NCBI GenBank assembly: GCA_019057775.1
Contig: JAHLWT010000088.1
Coordinates: 1 to 12,721, forward strand
DNA: 12,721 nt
Direction of reading: 5' to 3'
Source of the DNA: Promethearchaeota archaeon
GTDB taxonomy: Archaea > Asgardarchaeota > Lokiarchaeia > Sigynarchaeales > SOKP01
Shown: piece by piece, positions 6,548 to 12,721 of the stretch
How the letters are laid out: every line of letters begins with the position of its first letter
Numbering within the stretch: position 1 is the stretch's first letter
Notes under the pieces: generated by a model
Databases searched by the model: none
What the model saw: the letters and a program-made list of their open reading frames with translations, nothing else
Told to the model about the DNA's origin: nothing
Program-made: the position numbers and the translations under genes

Positions 6548-8098
6548 TTGGCATCTTTAGGTAAAGAAAAATATAACGCTCAAGAATTACGTAATAATAT
6601 GCTTGAGGGTTACGCATTTTGTAAAATTATTACCAATGAAAACAACATTCCTGTAGATTTTTTATATCTAGAAATCAACGACGCTTTTGAGAGATTAACA
6701 GGATTGAAAAAAGAAGAAACTATTGGTAAAAGAGTTTCCGAAGTGATTCCAGGTATCGTTGGCTCAGAGCCTAATTTATTTGAAATATATGGAAAAGTAG
6801 CTTTAACAGGGGAAAATACAAAATTTAAGATCTTTTTCGAACCTTTAAAGATTTGGCTATCTCTTTCAGTATATTCTCCCGAAAAAAATTTTTTTATTGC
6901 TGTTTTTGATAATATCACTGAACATAAGAAGACAGAACAAAGATATAGAGTTTCTGAAAGCAATTTAAGAAGATTAAATAACGATTTAGAACAGCTAATT
7001 GAGGAAAGGACTAGGAAATTAAAAGAATCCGAAGAAAAATACAACAATCTATTCCAATATTCAAATGATGCGATAATATTACATGATTTTGAAGGAAATA
7101 TTTTAGAAGTAAATGATAGAGCTAGTGAACTGTTTAATTATTCGAAAGAAGAATTTTTAACAATTTCAACTCTAATGCTTCGCACGATTGAAGAAGAAGA
7201 AAAAGGAACAACTGTGAGTGAAGATTTTTCTAAAAAAGGGTTTTTAAAGTTTGAAATTAATTTTTTAAAGAAAAACGGTACGATTTTTCCAGCAGAAGTG
7301 TCTTCTCGAGAAATAGAAATTAGTGGAAATAAGTTAATCCAAGCAGTAATTAGAGATATTAGCGAAAGAAAGAAGGTGGAAAAAAAACTAATAGAAGCCA
7401 ATAAGCTAAAGTCTGAGTTTCTTAGAAGGGCTTCTCACGAATTAAAACTACCTCTCATTTCAATTAAAGGATTCTCTGATCTTATCTTAACGTTGTACAG
7501 AGAGAAATTAAATCCAGATATAATATCAAAATTAGGAGAAATAAATCAAGGTTGTGAACGATTGCAGATTATAATCAACGATCTCATACATAATTCAAAG
7601 TTAGAATCACCAGAATTTAAACCAAAATTTGAACGAGAAGATTTAACGTTTCTTATTAATTACTGTGTAGAAGAATTACATGTTATGGCTACAAAAAGGG
7701 AGCATTCACTCAATATAGAACTTCCTAACTCATTAATAGCTCGATTTGAAAAAGAAGAAATCCATGATGTTATAACTAATTTACTCTCAAATGCAATTAA
7801 ATATACTCCCTCAAAGGGATGCATTGATATAAAAGCAGAGCTTTTAGAAGATTTTATTGTTGTTTCAATAAAAGATAATGGAATCGGTTTCACAAAAGAA
7901 GAGAAAGATAGAATCTTTCAACAATTTGGAAAAATTAATCGCGATGATCAAGGCCTTGATTTAGGAATTGATGGTAGTGGATTAGGCTTATACATCTCTA
8001 AAAAAATTGTGGAAGCTCATGGTGGGAAAATTTGGCTGGAGTCTGAAGGAAAAAGTAAAGGAAGTACTTTTTACTTTACTCTTCCAACTGCTAAATAA
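6548..8098 (+). CDS. Soluble PAS-PAS sensor histidine kinase
   Basis: A 516-residue cytosolic sensor kinase without membrane segments. Order: PAS domain about 18-125 (LEGYAFCKI to FIAVFDNITEHKK), a coiled-coil linker about 126-165 rich in Glu, Lys and Arg, a second PAS about 165-275 ending AVIRDISERKK, HisKA about 287-350 with phospho-acceptor His297 in RASHELKLPL, and HATPase about 395-514 with N box NLLSN (411-415), G1 DNGIGF (443-448), F box IFQQFG and G2 GSGLGL (476-481). All catalytic elements are present. TTG start at 6548; the first ATG is codon 18 (6599). No receiver or response regulator gene is in the window, so it is an orphan kinase whose partner and ligand are unknown. It is the only clear gene on the plus strand and lies between the bcrC remnant and the intact bcrC. 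Confidence 0.93.
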   Translation: MASLGKEKYNAQELRNNMLEGYAFCKIITNENNIPVDFLYLEINDAFERLTGLKKEETIGKRVSEVIPGIVGSEPNLFEIYGKVALTGENTKFKIFFEPLKIWLSLSVYSPEKNFFIAVFDNITEHKKTEQRYRVSESNLRRLNNDLEQLIEERTRKLKESEEKYNNLFQYSNDAIILHDFEGNILEVNDRASELFNYSKEEFLTISTLMLRTIEEEEKGTTVSEDFSKKGFLKFEINFLKKNGTIFPAEVSSREIEISGNKLIQAVIRDISERKKVEKKLIEANKLKSEFLRRASHELKLPLISIKGFSDLILTLYREKLNPDIISKLGEINQGCERLQIIINDLIHNSKLESPEFKPKFEREDLTFLINYCVEELHVMATKREHSLNIELPNSLIARFEKEEIHDVITNLLSNAIKYTPSKGCIDIKAELLEDFIVVSIKDNGIGFTKEEKDRIFQQFGKINRDDQGLDLGIDGSGLGLYISKKIVEAHGGKIWLESEGKSKGSTFYFTLPTAK

Positions 8099-8105
8099 TA
8101 AACAC

Positions 8106-8131
8106 TATTTTAAGTGAGTTAGTTTAAAATA
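8106..8131. terminator. AT-only inverted repeat between convergent genes
   Basis: TATTTTAA and TTAAAATA are 8-base arms around a 10-base loop, starting eight bases after the kinase stop and covering the bcrC stop. It could end transcription from both sides, but the stem has no G/C pair and one arm is coding, so the call is weak. Confidence 0.25.
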
Positions 8132-9248
8132 AGTCTTCTTCCCTAAGTATTTCAAGAAAGGCTTCGACTCGCGTTTTAAATTGACCGATAGGAACTGTTA
8201 CATCAAATTCAAGGAAAATAGTTGGAATACCAATATCTTTCTCTAAGGATTCCTTGATTGCAGGAGTATCCAACTCATGTGGATCACAAAATTTGGTGAT
8301 CATTATGATAGCCCCTTGAACATTATAATCCTTAGCTAATTGTACAATATGATCGAGTCTTGTTCGTTCAGGCCAATCCTTACTTGGACATGGTATACGT
8401 TTTATATACCGTTCTGATATTGCGTTAAGCAGATCTCCATTTACTTCTACTTCCTTATCAAAATATCTAGTACCTGTACAATGTTCATCAATAACAATCC
8501 TTGCACCCAAATTTTCAACCATTTCTATAAACTTCGTATCATCATCTTCAGAACCTATAATTATAAGTCGTTCACCTGAATTATCAACGTTTCTTGATGG
8601 GAGTTTCTGTAAAAGTGATTCTAGCTCTCTGTTATGTTCCTCTTTATCTGTCATCTGTGCAGAGACTACCATAATCATTGCTTCAAGACCAGTTAATGGT
8701 GGATTAGGATTTTTTCTTAATTCATATACTTGCTGTAAAAGCTGTCTATTTTTATTCATTACCTCAATTCCTCGCTTAATATCATCATCTGTAATTTCTT
8801 TTCCAGTCCATTCTTCAACCGATTTCTTGAATAACTTTAATTCTTCTGTTAAATAAGGAACAGCATGAGGGCTCTGAACGTTCATTGGATGTGGCAAATA
8901 ATATTTAAAATCTACAGGAATATGAAGATCCCAGCTCGTATAAGCTTGTCTAATGTGTAAACAACTCTGAGCAATCATTATTCCATCAAGATAATCAAAT
9001 CTACCTTTCAAACCTTGTGCTAAACAGTCTCGACAAAATGGACAAAACATGGCGAAAATATGTGGTTCTGAGACATCTTGCGGTTCATGGCTGCCTAGTA
9101 TTCTTACGGGGAGAATATTAGCGGCATATAAAATCTCTTCAGGGACATAGGTACAAAAATACCCTATTACTTTACCACCAGTACGTTCTTTCCACTTTTT
9201 AGCATACACGTGGCGATTTTCGTACCAATCTTTAAATTGATCAAACAT
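8124..9248 (-). CDS. bcrC: Benzoyl-CoA reductase subunit C-like protein (BcrC/BadD/BzdN; 2-hydroxyacyl-CoA dehydratase D family)
   Basis: The family holds the active-site half of ATP-dependent benzoyl-CoA reductases and of 2-hydroxyacyl-CoA dehydratases, which use [4Fe-4S] clusters and an ATP-driven activator for low-potential electron transfer. From the ATG at 9248 the protein has 374 residues, close to BcrC (about 380) and shorter than BcrB (about 430). BcrC-like stretches: KVIGYFCTYVPEEILYAANILPVRILG near the N-terminus, GKEITDDDIKRGIEVMNKNRQL in the middle, EEHNRELESLLQKLP, and KFCDP late. Candidate cluster ligands are the cysteines in FCPFCRDC and AQSCLHIR. A GTG at 9293 would add 15 low-complexity residues (DIKIKIKIN) from an AT repeat and is rejected. 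No ribosome site is visible. Partner subunits are absent from the window. Had- and Dch-like genes nearby favour the aromatic role; a dehydratase subunit remains possible. Confidence 0.8.
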   Translation of the reverse strand: MFDQFKDWYENRHVYAKKWKERTGGKVIGYFCTYVPEEILYAANILPVRILGSHEPQDVSEPHIFAMFCPFCRDCLAQGLKGRFDYLDGIMIAQSCLHIRQAYTSWDLHIPVDFKYYLPHPMNVQSPHAVPYLTEELKLFKKSVEEWTGKEITDDDIKRGIEVMNKNRQLLQQVYELRKNPNPPLTGLEAMIMVVSAQMTDKEEHNRELESLLQKLPSRNVDNSGERLIIIGSEDDDTKFIEMVENLGARIVIDEHCTGTRYFDKEVEVNGDLLNAISERYIKRIPCPSKDWPERTRLDHIVQLAKDYNVQGAIIMITKFCDPHELDTPAIKESLEKDIGIPTIFLEFDVTVPIGQFKTRVEAFLEILREEDLF

Positions 9249-9264
9249 TTTCAAAATTGAAAAA

Positions 9265-9287
9265 TTAATTTTAATTTTAATTTTAAT
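9265..9287. repeat. Short tandem repeat of TTAATT
   Basis: Almost four head-to-tail copies of the hexamer TTAATT lie just upstream of the bcrC ATG. They create the artificial KIKIKI stretch that a GTG start at 9293 would translate. On the minus strand they form the probable AT-rich leader of bcrC. Confidence 0.6.
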
Positions 9288-9320
9288 ATCCACATAGGGA
9301 AGTCAAATAATTATAATTAT

Positions 9321-9334
9321 AAATATATTTTAAA
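9321..9334 (-). promoter_or_regulatory. Possible archaeal TATA-type element for bcrC
   Basis: The minus strand reads TTTAAAATATATTT about 75 bases before the bcrC ATG. This resembles an archaeal TATA box, but the whole 175-base gap to the DUF166 gene is so AT-rich that the call is weak. Confidence 0.2.
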
Positions 9335-9423
9335 TTATTATTATTAAGTTTCTAAAAGGGAAATTAATGGGTAATCTTCTGCTCCACATGGAACAAAATA
9401 CAAGATATATTTAAACTTCTACG

Positions 9424-10188
9424 TTATTCAATCTCAGTAAACAGATCAGATTTTGGATTTGGGCACTGATATTCTTCTCTTCTCTTTGCCGAATAGATTC
9501 CCATAGGGGTCCCCGGTAAAAAAAGCCTTGGAGCTGCTTTTTCAAAAGCATCTAATAAACTAATCGTTTGTAATAAAGAAGAAGAATCTGCCATATCCCC
9601 ATGTGACAATAGGATTGAAACAGGTTCCCGACATTCATATCTAACATTTAAAGCAAATTTTGTTATTGTCTCAAGTATTAATGGTTTACCTCGAATATGT
9701 TCTAAACTTACATTTGTGGCCCCACAAGGGCTTTCTACTATTGTATGTACTTTTGTAATAATAGGAACTTCGCCATTAATATTTTCTAATTGGACCTCAA
9801 AAAGAGGATAACCAAAATTTCTAAAATACTCGTCTATCTCATTAATTCCTGTTTCAGAAGGAATACTGCACATTGAAATTGGCATTACTATATTTTGATT
9901 AGAATCCTTTTGTTGTCTTAAGAACCCCTCACCAAAATCAACAGCTAAAATAGTAGGTTTTTTGCGATCACAAATTTCTGCGACAACATCAGGATGTCTT
10001 ATGTATATTATTAATAAATCGGCATCAGCAATATTGTTTTCCACTTCTTCGCTTAAATCTACATCATCAATAATCTCAGTAGGATTTCTCTCTCGGAGGG
10101 TAATTAATTTTGTGTTATTGAATTTCTTCTTAATGACTTTAGCCGCTCTATCTCCATATTTTCCATCGCTAAGAATAAGAATTTTAAT
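9424..10188 (-). CDS. DUF166 family protein, no canonical start codon
   Basis: Function unknown; DUF166 proteins are found mainly in archaea and have sometimes been labelled thymidylate synthase without support. The recognisable N-terminus KILILSDGKYGDRAAKVI lies in the open frame upstream of the first canonical start (GTG at 10044), so a GTG start would lose 48 conserved-looking residues. The frame is closed by TGA at 10197-10195, leaving only TAT, CCT and ATT before the conserved part. ATT at 10188 stands where ATG is expected, giving 254 residues. Later features: ADADLLIIYIRHPDV, ILAVDFGEGF, and VESPCGATNVSL with a cysteine near residue 155, typical of the family. It lies 175 bases upstream of bcrC on the same strand; a link to it is possible but not shown. 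No ribosome site, so a leaderless transcript or a sequence error at the start is possible. Confidence 0.8.
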   Translation of the reverse strand: MKILILSDGKYGDRAAKVIKKKFNNTKLITLRERNPTEIIDDVDLSEEVENNIADADLLIIYIRHPDVVAEICDRKKPTILAVDFGEGFLRQQKDSNQNIVMPISMCSIPSETGINEIDEYFRNFGYPLFEVQLENINGEVPIITKVHTIVESPCGATNVSLEHIRGKPLILETITKFALNVRYECREPVSILLSHGDMADSSSLLQTISLLDAFEKAAPRLFLPGTPMGIYSAKRREEYQCPNPKSDLFTEIE

Positions 10189-10391
10189 AGGATATCACGC
10201 TAATTTAATAAAATGAAGATTAATTCCTAATCTATTAACTTAATTTAATCTAAATCTTATTAATTTTACATTTATGGTTTATAATTTTGTCTTTCCATAT
10301 CTTTTTGAAAAGCAAGAATTCTACTAATGAACAACAAAATATCCAACTAAATTCTAGAAATCTTAAATTAATTTCTTATATTCTAAAGATT
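10189..10391. promoter_or_regulatory. AT-rich spacer upstream of the DUF166 gene
   Basis: About 200 bases between the DUF166 start on the minus strand and the small plus-strand reading frame. It probably holds the DUF166 promoter and that of the small gene if the latter is real. No distinct operator, repeat or RNA structure was seen. Confidence 0.3.
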
Positions 10392-10571
10392 ATGACCTCT
10401 AGAGTGACAAAAAGAGTTAAATATTTTGTTGGTAAAGTTTTGAAGAAGAAGGATTTTGAGAAAGAACAAAATTATCATCTTGATAATAAAAAACATGGAA
10501 AAGCAAAAGGAACTGGTGTGGCAAAAGCGAACATAAAAAGAACAAGTGTGAAAAAAAATACGGATAATTAA
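10392..10571 (+). CDS. Small, very basic hypothetical protein
   Basis: A 59-residue reading frame from the ATG at 10392. It is extremely lysine-rich (VKYFVGKVLKKKDFEKE, then KKHGKAKGTGVAKANIKR), with predicted pI far above neutral. Composition and the spaced Gly-Lys pairs faintly recall CsbD-type stress proteins or small nucleic-acid-binding proteins, but no family signature is present. An upstream TTG at 10287 would extend it to 94 residues. No ribosome site was found. It points opposite to its neighbours and ends right before an A/T-tract terminator, which slightly favours a real transcript. No real gene covers the opposite strand. Confidence 0.4.
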   Translation: MTSRVTKRVKYFVGKVLKKKDFEKEQNYHLDNKKHGKAKGTGVAKANIKRTSVKKNTDN

Positions 10572-10604
10572 AAAAGAAAAAGTTAATTTTTATTTTTATT
10601 TTTA
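10568..10604. terminator. Two-way A/T-tract terminator
   Basis: An A-rich run (10568-10581) is followed by a T-rich run with three TTTTTA units (10587-10604). Each strand thus ends in a U-rich transcript: plus after the small gene stop, minus after the dehydrogenase stop at 10618. This fits archaeal intrinsic termination, which needs U tracts rather than a hairpin. Confidence 0.5.
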
Positions 10605-10617
10605 CCATAAATCTTTT

Positions 10618-11664
10618 TCATTTTTGACATAAGATAAGGATTCGAATTCCCTCACCGCTACGCATTACATCAAAAGCTTCATTTATTTCCGAAAGAGGAA
10701 ATTCGTGGGTAATTAGAGGTTTTAATTGAAGTGTTCCATTCTTAACCAAGTCAATAATGTGAGGATAATCCACCGGACGGCAACCAAGGCTTCCCATTAC
10801 TTCCATTTCTCGAAACATTACACGACCAATATCAAATCCATCCCAACGTTTAGGTGAATATCCTACAGCGATCAACCGTCCCCCTGTTCGTAAACTATTA
10901 AATGCTTGTTTCATCGTAACAGGGTGGCCAATTGCCTCAAAAGCTACGTCAGCACCCCCTCCCGTTATTTTTCTAATAGTCCCAACAACTTCTCTTTCAT
11001 CCATATCCTTTGCCAATATTGTTTCTACCGCTCCAATTTGCTTGGCAACCTCTAATTTTTTTTGAACAATATCAATCGCAATAGGTAATCCCCCTGCTGC
11101 TTTTATATTTTGAACTATATTCAAACCAATTCCACCACAACCAATAACTACTGCCCAGTCACCAGGTCTGATTTGACCCCGATTTTTTACAGCATGGAAT
11201 GGCGTTGATACAGCATCCGAAATTATACAACTTTCTTTTAATGATAATTCGGTAGGGAGGTGAACTACATCTTTTATAGGTACCTTAATTTGTTCCGCAA
11301 ATCCACCATCAATGTGATTACCAAGCATTATTTGATTACTACAAATATTTTCTCGACCAGTTCTACAATTAACACAGTACCCACAGGAGAGTATAGCGGG
11401 GATAATGACGTGTTCACCTTCCTTGAAGTTAGTCACGTCCTCACTTACCTCTTTAATTCGTCCTGATATTTCATGTCCCAAAATAAGGGGTGGTTTCTTA
11501 ACTGTCGGTACACCATGCTCTAAATATCCAAAATCAGTATGACAAACACCACATGCTTCAATGTTTATTACAGCTTGACCTAATTCACCTGAAATGGTTG
11601 GTGTAGGGTAATCATCATCTAACTTTAAAGGTTCCTTAACTTTTTCAAAAACTGCTGCTCTCAT
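10618..11664 (-). CDS. had: Zinc alcohol dehydrogenase, probably 6-hydroxycyclohex-1-ene-1-carbonyl-CoA dehydrogenase (Had/BamQ-like)
   Basis: A medium-chain NAD-dependent dehydrogenase of 348 residues. Catalytic zinc: C41 in CGVCHTD and H64-E65 in GHE. Structural zinc: C94, C97, C100 and C108 in SCGYCVNCRTGRENIC. Rossmann motif GCGGIG at 175-180 with D198 as the NAD-selecting acidic residue. The stretch GNHIDGGFAEQIKVP (116-129) and SDAVSTPFHAV (149-159) resemble the Had enzyme of anaerobic benzoate degraders, which oxidises 6-hydroxycyclohex-1-ene-1-carbonyl-CoA to the 6-oxo compound. The dienoyl-CoA hydratase gene 50 bases upstream on the same strand would supply that substrate. ATG at 11664, with only a weak TAGGA before it. 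General dehydrogenase identity is certain; the substrate is inferred from wording and context. Confidence 0.8.
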   Translation of the reverse strand: MRAAVFEKVKEPLKLDDDYPTPTISGELGQAVINIEACGVCHTDFGYLEHGVPTVKKPPLILGHEISGRIKEVSEDVTNFKEGEHVIIPAILSCGYCVNCRTGRENICSNQIMLGNHIDGGFAEQIKVPIKDVVHLPTELSLKESCIISDAVSTPFHAVKNRGQIRPGDWAVVIGCGGIGLNIVQNIKAAGGLPIAIDIVQKKLEVAKQIGAVETILAKDMDEREVVGTIRKITGGGADVAFEAIGHPVTMKQAFNSLRTGGRLIAVGYSPKRWDGFDIGRVMFREMEVMGSLGCRPVDYPHIIDLVKNGTLQLKPLITHEFPLSEINEAFDVMRSGEGIRILILCQK

Positions 11665-11714
11665 TTTTTATTCCTACTTTTATTTTATTTGTATTATATT
11701 TTATTGAAGTTTCT

Positions 11715-12482
11715 TTAACGATTTTGCCAATTGGGCGATCTTTTTTCCAGAAATGCTTGTAATCCTTCATTTGCATCATGCGTAGTCATCAAATCTTTGA
11801 GATAGAACTCTTCAATTTTATCAAGTTGAGTCTCAAAATCTAATGCTAATCCTAAGTAAAATGCTTTTTTTGAGTATTGTAATATGATAGTACTTAGATT
11901 ATTTAATGAATCAATAAACTTGGTAAACTCTTGCTCATATGATTCATTCGGGAAAACGTGATTAGATAATCCCAGTTGATGAGCCTCTGTAGCATTGATT
12001 ATTTCACCTAATAGAAGTAGTTCAAATGCTTTTTTATTTCCAATAATTTGGGGAAGTACAAGCATTGCAATAGGTGGAAATACACCAACTTGTATTTCAG
12101 GTTGTCCAAATTTTGCTCTCTCAGAAGTAATTACAATATCACAAAACATGGCAATTTCACACCCACCTCCAAGGGCTGATCCTTTAACGCTTGCAATTGT
12201 TAAACACTTTAATTTATTTATATTTCTAAAAATATCATGAAATACCTTAATCATATACGGTGCTTTATCACCCATATGGTCCCCAACATCAACTCCTGCT
12301 GAGAATGCTTTTCCATTATGATCAAAAACCAGAGCTTTTAATGATTCATCCCCAATAAATTGTATTATTGCTTCATTGATTCGCTCCATCATTTTAATAG
12401 TCAAAATATTATAATCTCCATTGTTGAAGATTATTTTAGCTATATTATTGGCCTTTTCTACAATAATTAGATCATTTTCCAT
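11715..12482 (-). CDS. dch: Crotonase-family enoyl-CoA hydratase, probably cyclohexa-1,5-diene-1-carbonyl-CoA hydratase (Dch/BamR-like)
   Basis: Adds water to the dienoyl-CoA made by benzoyl-CoA reductase, giving 6-hydroxycyclohex-1-ene-1-carbonyl-CoA. From the ATG at 12482 it has 255 residues, the size of known Dch (about 258). Oxyanion-hole segments AFSAGVDVGDH and GSALGGGCEIAM are present, and the two crotonase glutamates appear in GGGCE and FGQPE. FGQPEIQVGVFPP, where ordinary enoyl-CoA hydratases read GTIPGAGGTQRL, is the Dch-like feature. The C-terminus is the usual crotonase tail FLEKRSPNWQ. A TTG at 12497 would add five residues, but GGGTGA 7 bases before the ATG decides for 12482. 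Probably one operon with the dehydrogenase (50-base gap). A general enoyl-CoA hydratase is the alternative. Confidence 0.8.
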   Translation of the reverse strand: MENDLIIVEKANNIAKIIFNNGDYNILTIKMMERINEAIIQFIGDESLKALVFDHNGKAFSAGVDVGDHMGDKAPYMIKVFHDIFRNINKLKCLTIASVKGSALGGGCEIAMFCDIVITSERAKFGQPEIQVGVFPPIAMLVLPQIIGNKKAFELLLLGEIINATEAHQLGLSNHVFPNESYEQEFTKFIDSLNNLSTIILQYSKKAFYLGLALDFETQLDKIEEFYLKDLMTTHDANEGLQAFLEKRSPNWQNR

Positions 12483-12520
12483 CCAATTTTCACCCAATTT
12501 TACTTAATTCTTTGATTGTT

Positions 12521-12530
12521 AAAAAAAAAA
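12521..12530 (-). terminator. T-tract after the crotonase/zinc-ribbon gene
   Basis: Ten consecutive T on the minus strand, 23 bases after the stop at 12554 and about 40 bases before the dch start. It could be an archaeal U-tract terminator or simply part of an AT-rich spacer. Confidence 0.3.
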
Positions 12531-12553
12531 GAAATTATTTGATACTTGATATT

Positions 12554-12721
12554 CTATTTTAATTTTGTACCACACTTTCCACAATATTCGAAAGCAGAGG
12601 GCAAACTTTTAGTTTGACAGGAAGGACACGTTACTGATGGGGGTCCCCATAAAAATTCTGGATGCTGACTCTCACGTATACCTCTATAGTTTGGAGGTCG
12701 TTTTTCTACAAATGCAGACAT
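12554..12721 (-). CDS. C-terminus of a crotonase-family protein with added zinc ribbon, 5' end outside the window
   Basis: The last 55 residues up to the TAG at 12554. The window edge happens to fall on an ATG, but the first residues, SAFVEKRPPNYRG, match the standard crotonase C-terminal tail; the neighbouring hydratase ends AFLEKRSPNWQ. So this Met is most likely internal and the gene continues to the right. Beyond the tail come about 40 residues not usual for crotonases: WGPPS, then CPSC and CGKCG separated by 14 residues, a typical zinc-ribbon pair. Together with Dch- and Had-like genes downstream, the missing part may be the ring hydrolase Oah/BamA (also a crotonase) or another enoyl-CoA hydratase/isomerase. 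A free-standing 55-residue zinc-ribbon protein starting at the edge cannot be excluded. Confidence 0.65.
   Translation of the reverse strand: MSAFVEKRPPNYRGIRESQHPEFLWGPPSVTCPSCQTKSLPSAFEYCGKCGTKLK

Noticed and set aside
6610..7893. Minus-strand frames inside the kinase gene
   Set aside because: They are serine/phenylalanine-rich mirror frames of a coding region with clear kinase motifs on the plus strand.
9249..9293. GTG start adding 15 residues (DIKIKIKIN...) to the bcrC product
   Set aside because: The added residues come from a TTAATT tandem repeat and are low complexity; BcrC-type homology starts at the ATG at 9248.
9344..9418. 24-codon stop-to-stop stretch on the minus strand reading YILYFVPCGAEDYPLISLLET
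   Set aside because: It looks protein-like, but there is no good start codon (only a TTG at 9403), no ribosome site and no recognised family; possibly a relic, too short to call.
10417..10608. Minus-strand 63-codon frame rich in Phe and Leu opposite the small basic gene
   Set aside because: Its composition arises from T tracts, it begins in the terminator repeat and it has no family resemblance.

Overview
The window is a low-GC, strongly AT-biased chromosomal fragment that most likely comes from an archaeon. A DUF166 protein (a family best known from archaea), A/T-tract gene ends and a lysine-rich, K/I/N-biased proteome support this. A Lokiarchaeia-like (Asgard) lineage would fit, but no marker gene is present and the taxonomy is an inference. 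Shine-Dalgarno sites precede most of the genes. All genes lie on the minus strand except a histidine kinase and one doubtful small gene.

Right-to-left from 5019 to the left edge runs a compact histidine operon, hisIE-hisG-hisD-hisC-hisB, with gaps of 1-2 bases or overlaps of 3-11 bases. HisIE has an N-terminal domain of about 210 residues, an arrangement that recalls the front of fungal HIS4. hisC has no usual start codon where its conserved N-terminus begins and appears to start at ATA. hisB has an in-frame TAA where an Arg-Pro-Tyr motif is expected.

Upstream of the his operon are a flavodoxin-like gene (5301-5843) and a 704-base gap. The gap holds a 111-base remnant of a second copy of the bcrC 3' end. 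Next come a soluble double-PAS histidine kinase on the plus strand and, convergent with it, a full-length benzoyl-CoA reductase subunit C-like gene (8124-9248). A DUF166 gene follows, whose conserved N-terminus also lacks a canonical start codon.

The right end holds genes for the steps after benzoyl-CoA reduction: a Had-like 6-hydroxycyclohexene-carbonyl-CoA dehydrogenase, a Dch-like dienoyl-CoA hydratase, and, cut by the window edge, the C-terminus of another crotonase-family protein carrying an added zinc ribbon, possibly the ring hydrolase Oah. Together these suggest anaerobic aromatic degradation (benzoyl-CoA, dienoyl-CoA, 6-hydroxy- then 6-oxo-cyclohexenoyl-CoA, ring opening). The other reductase subunits (BcrA, BcrB, BcrD) are not in the window.

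No tRNA, rRNA, CRISPR array, transposase or integrase was seen.
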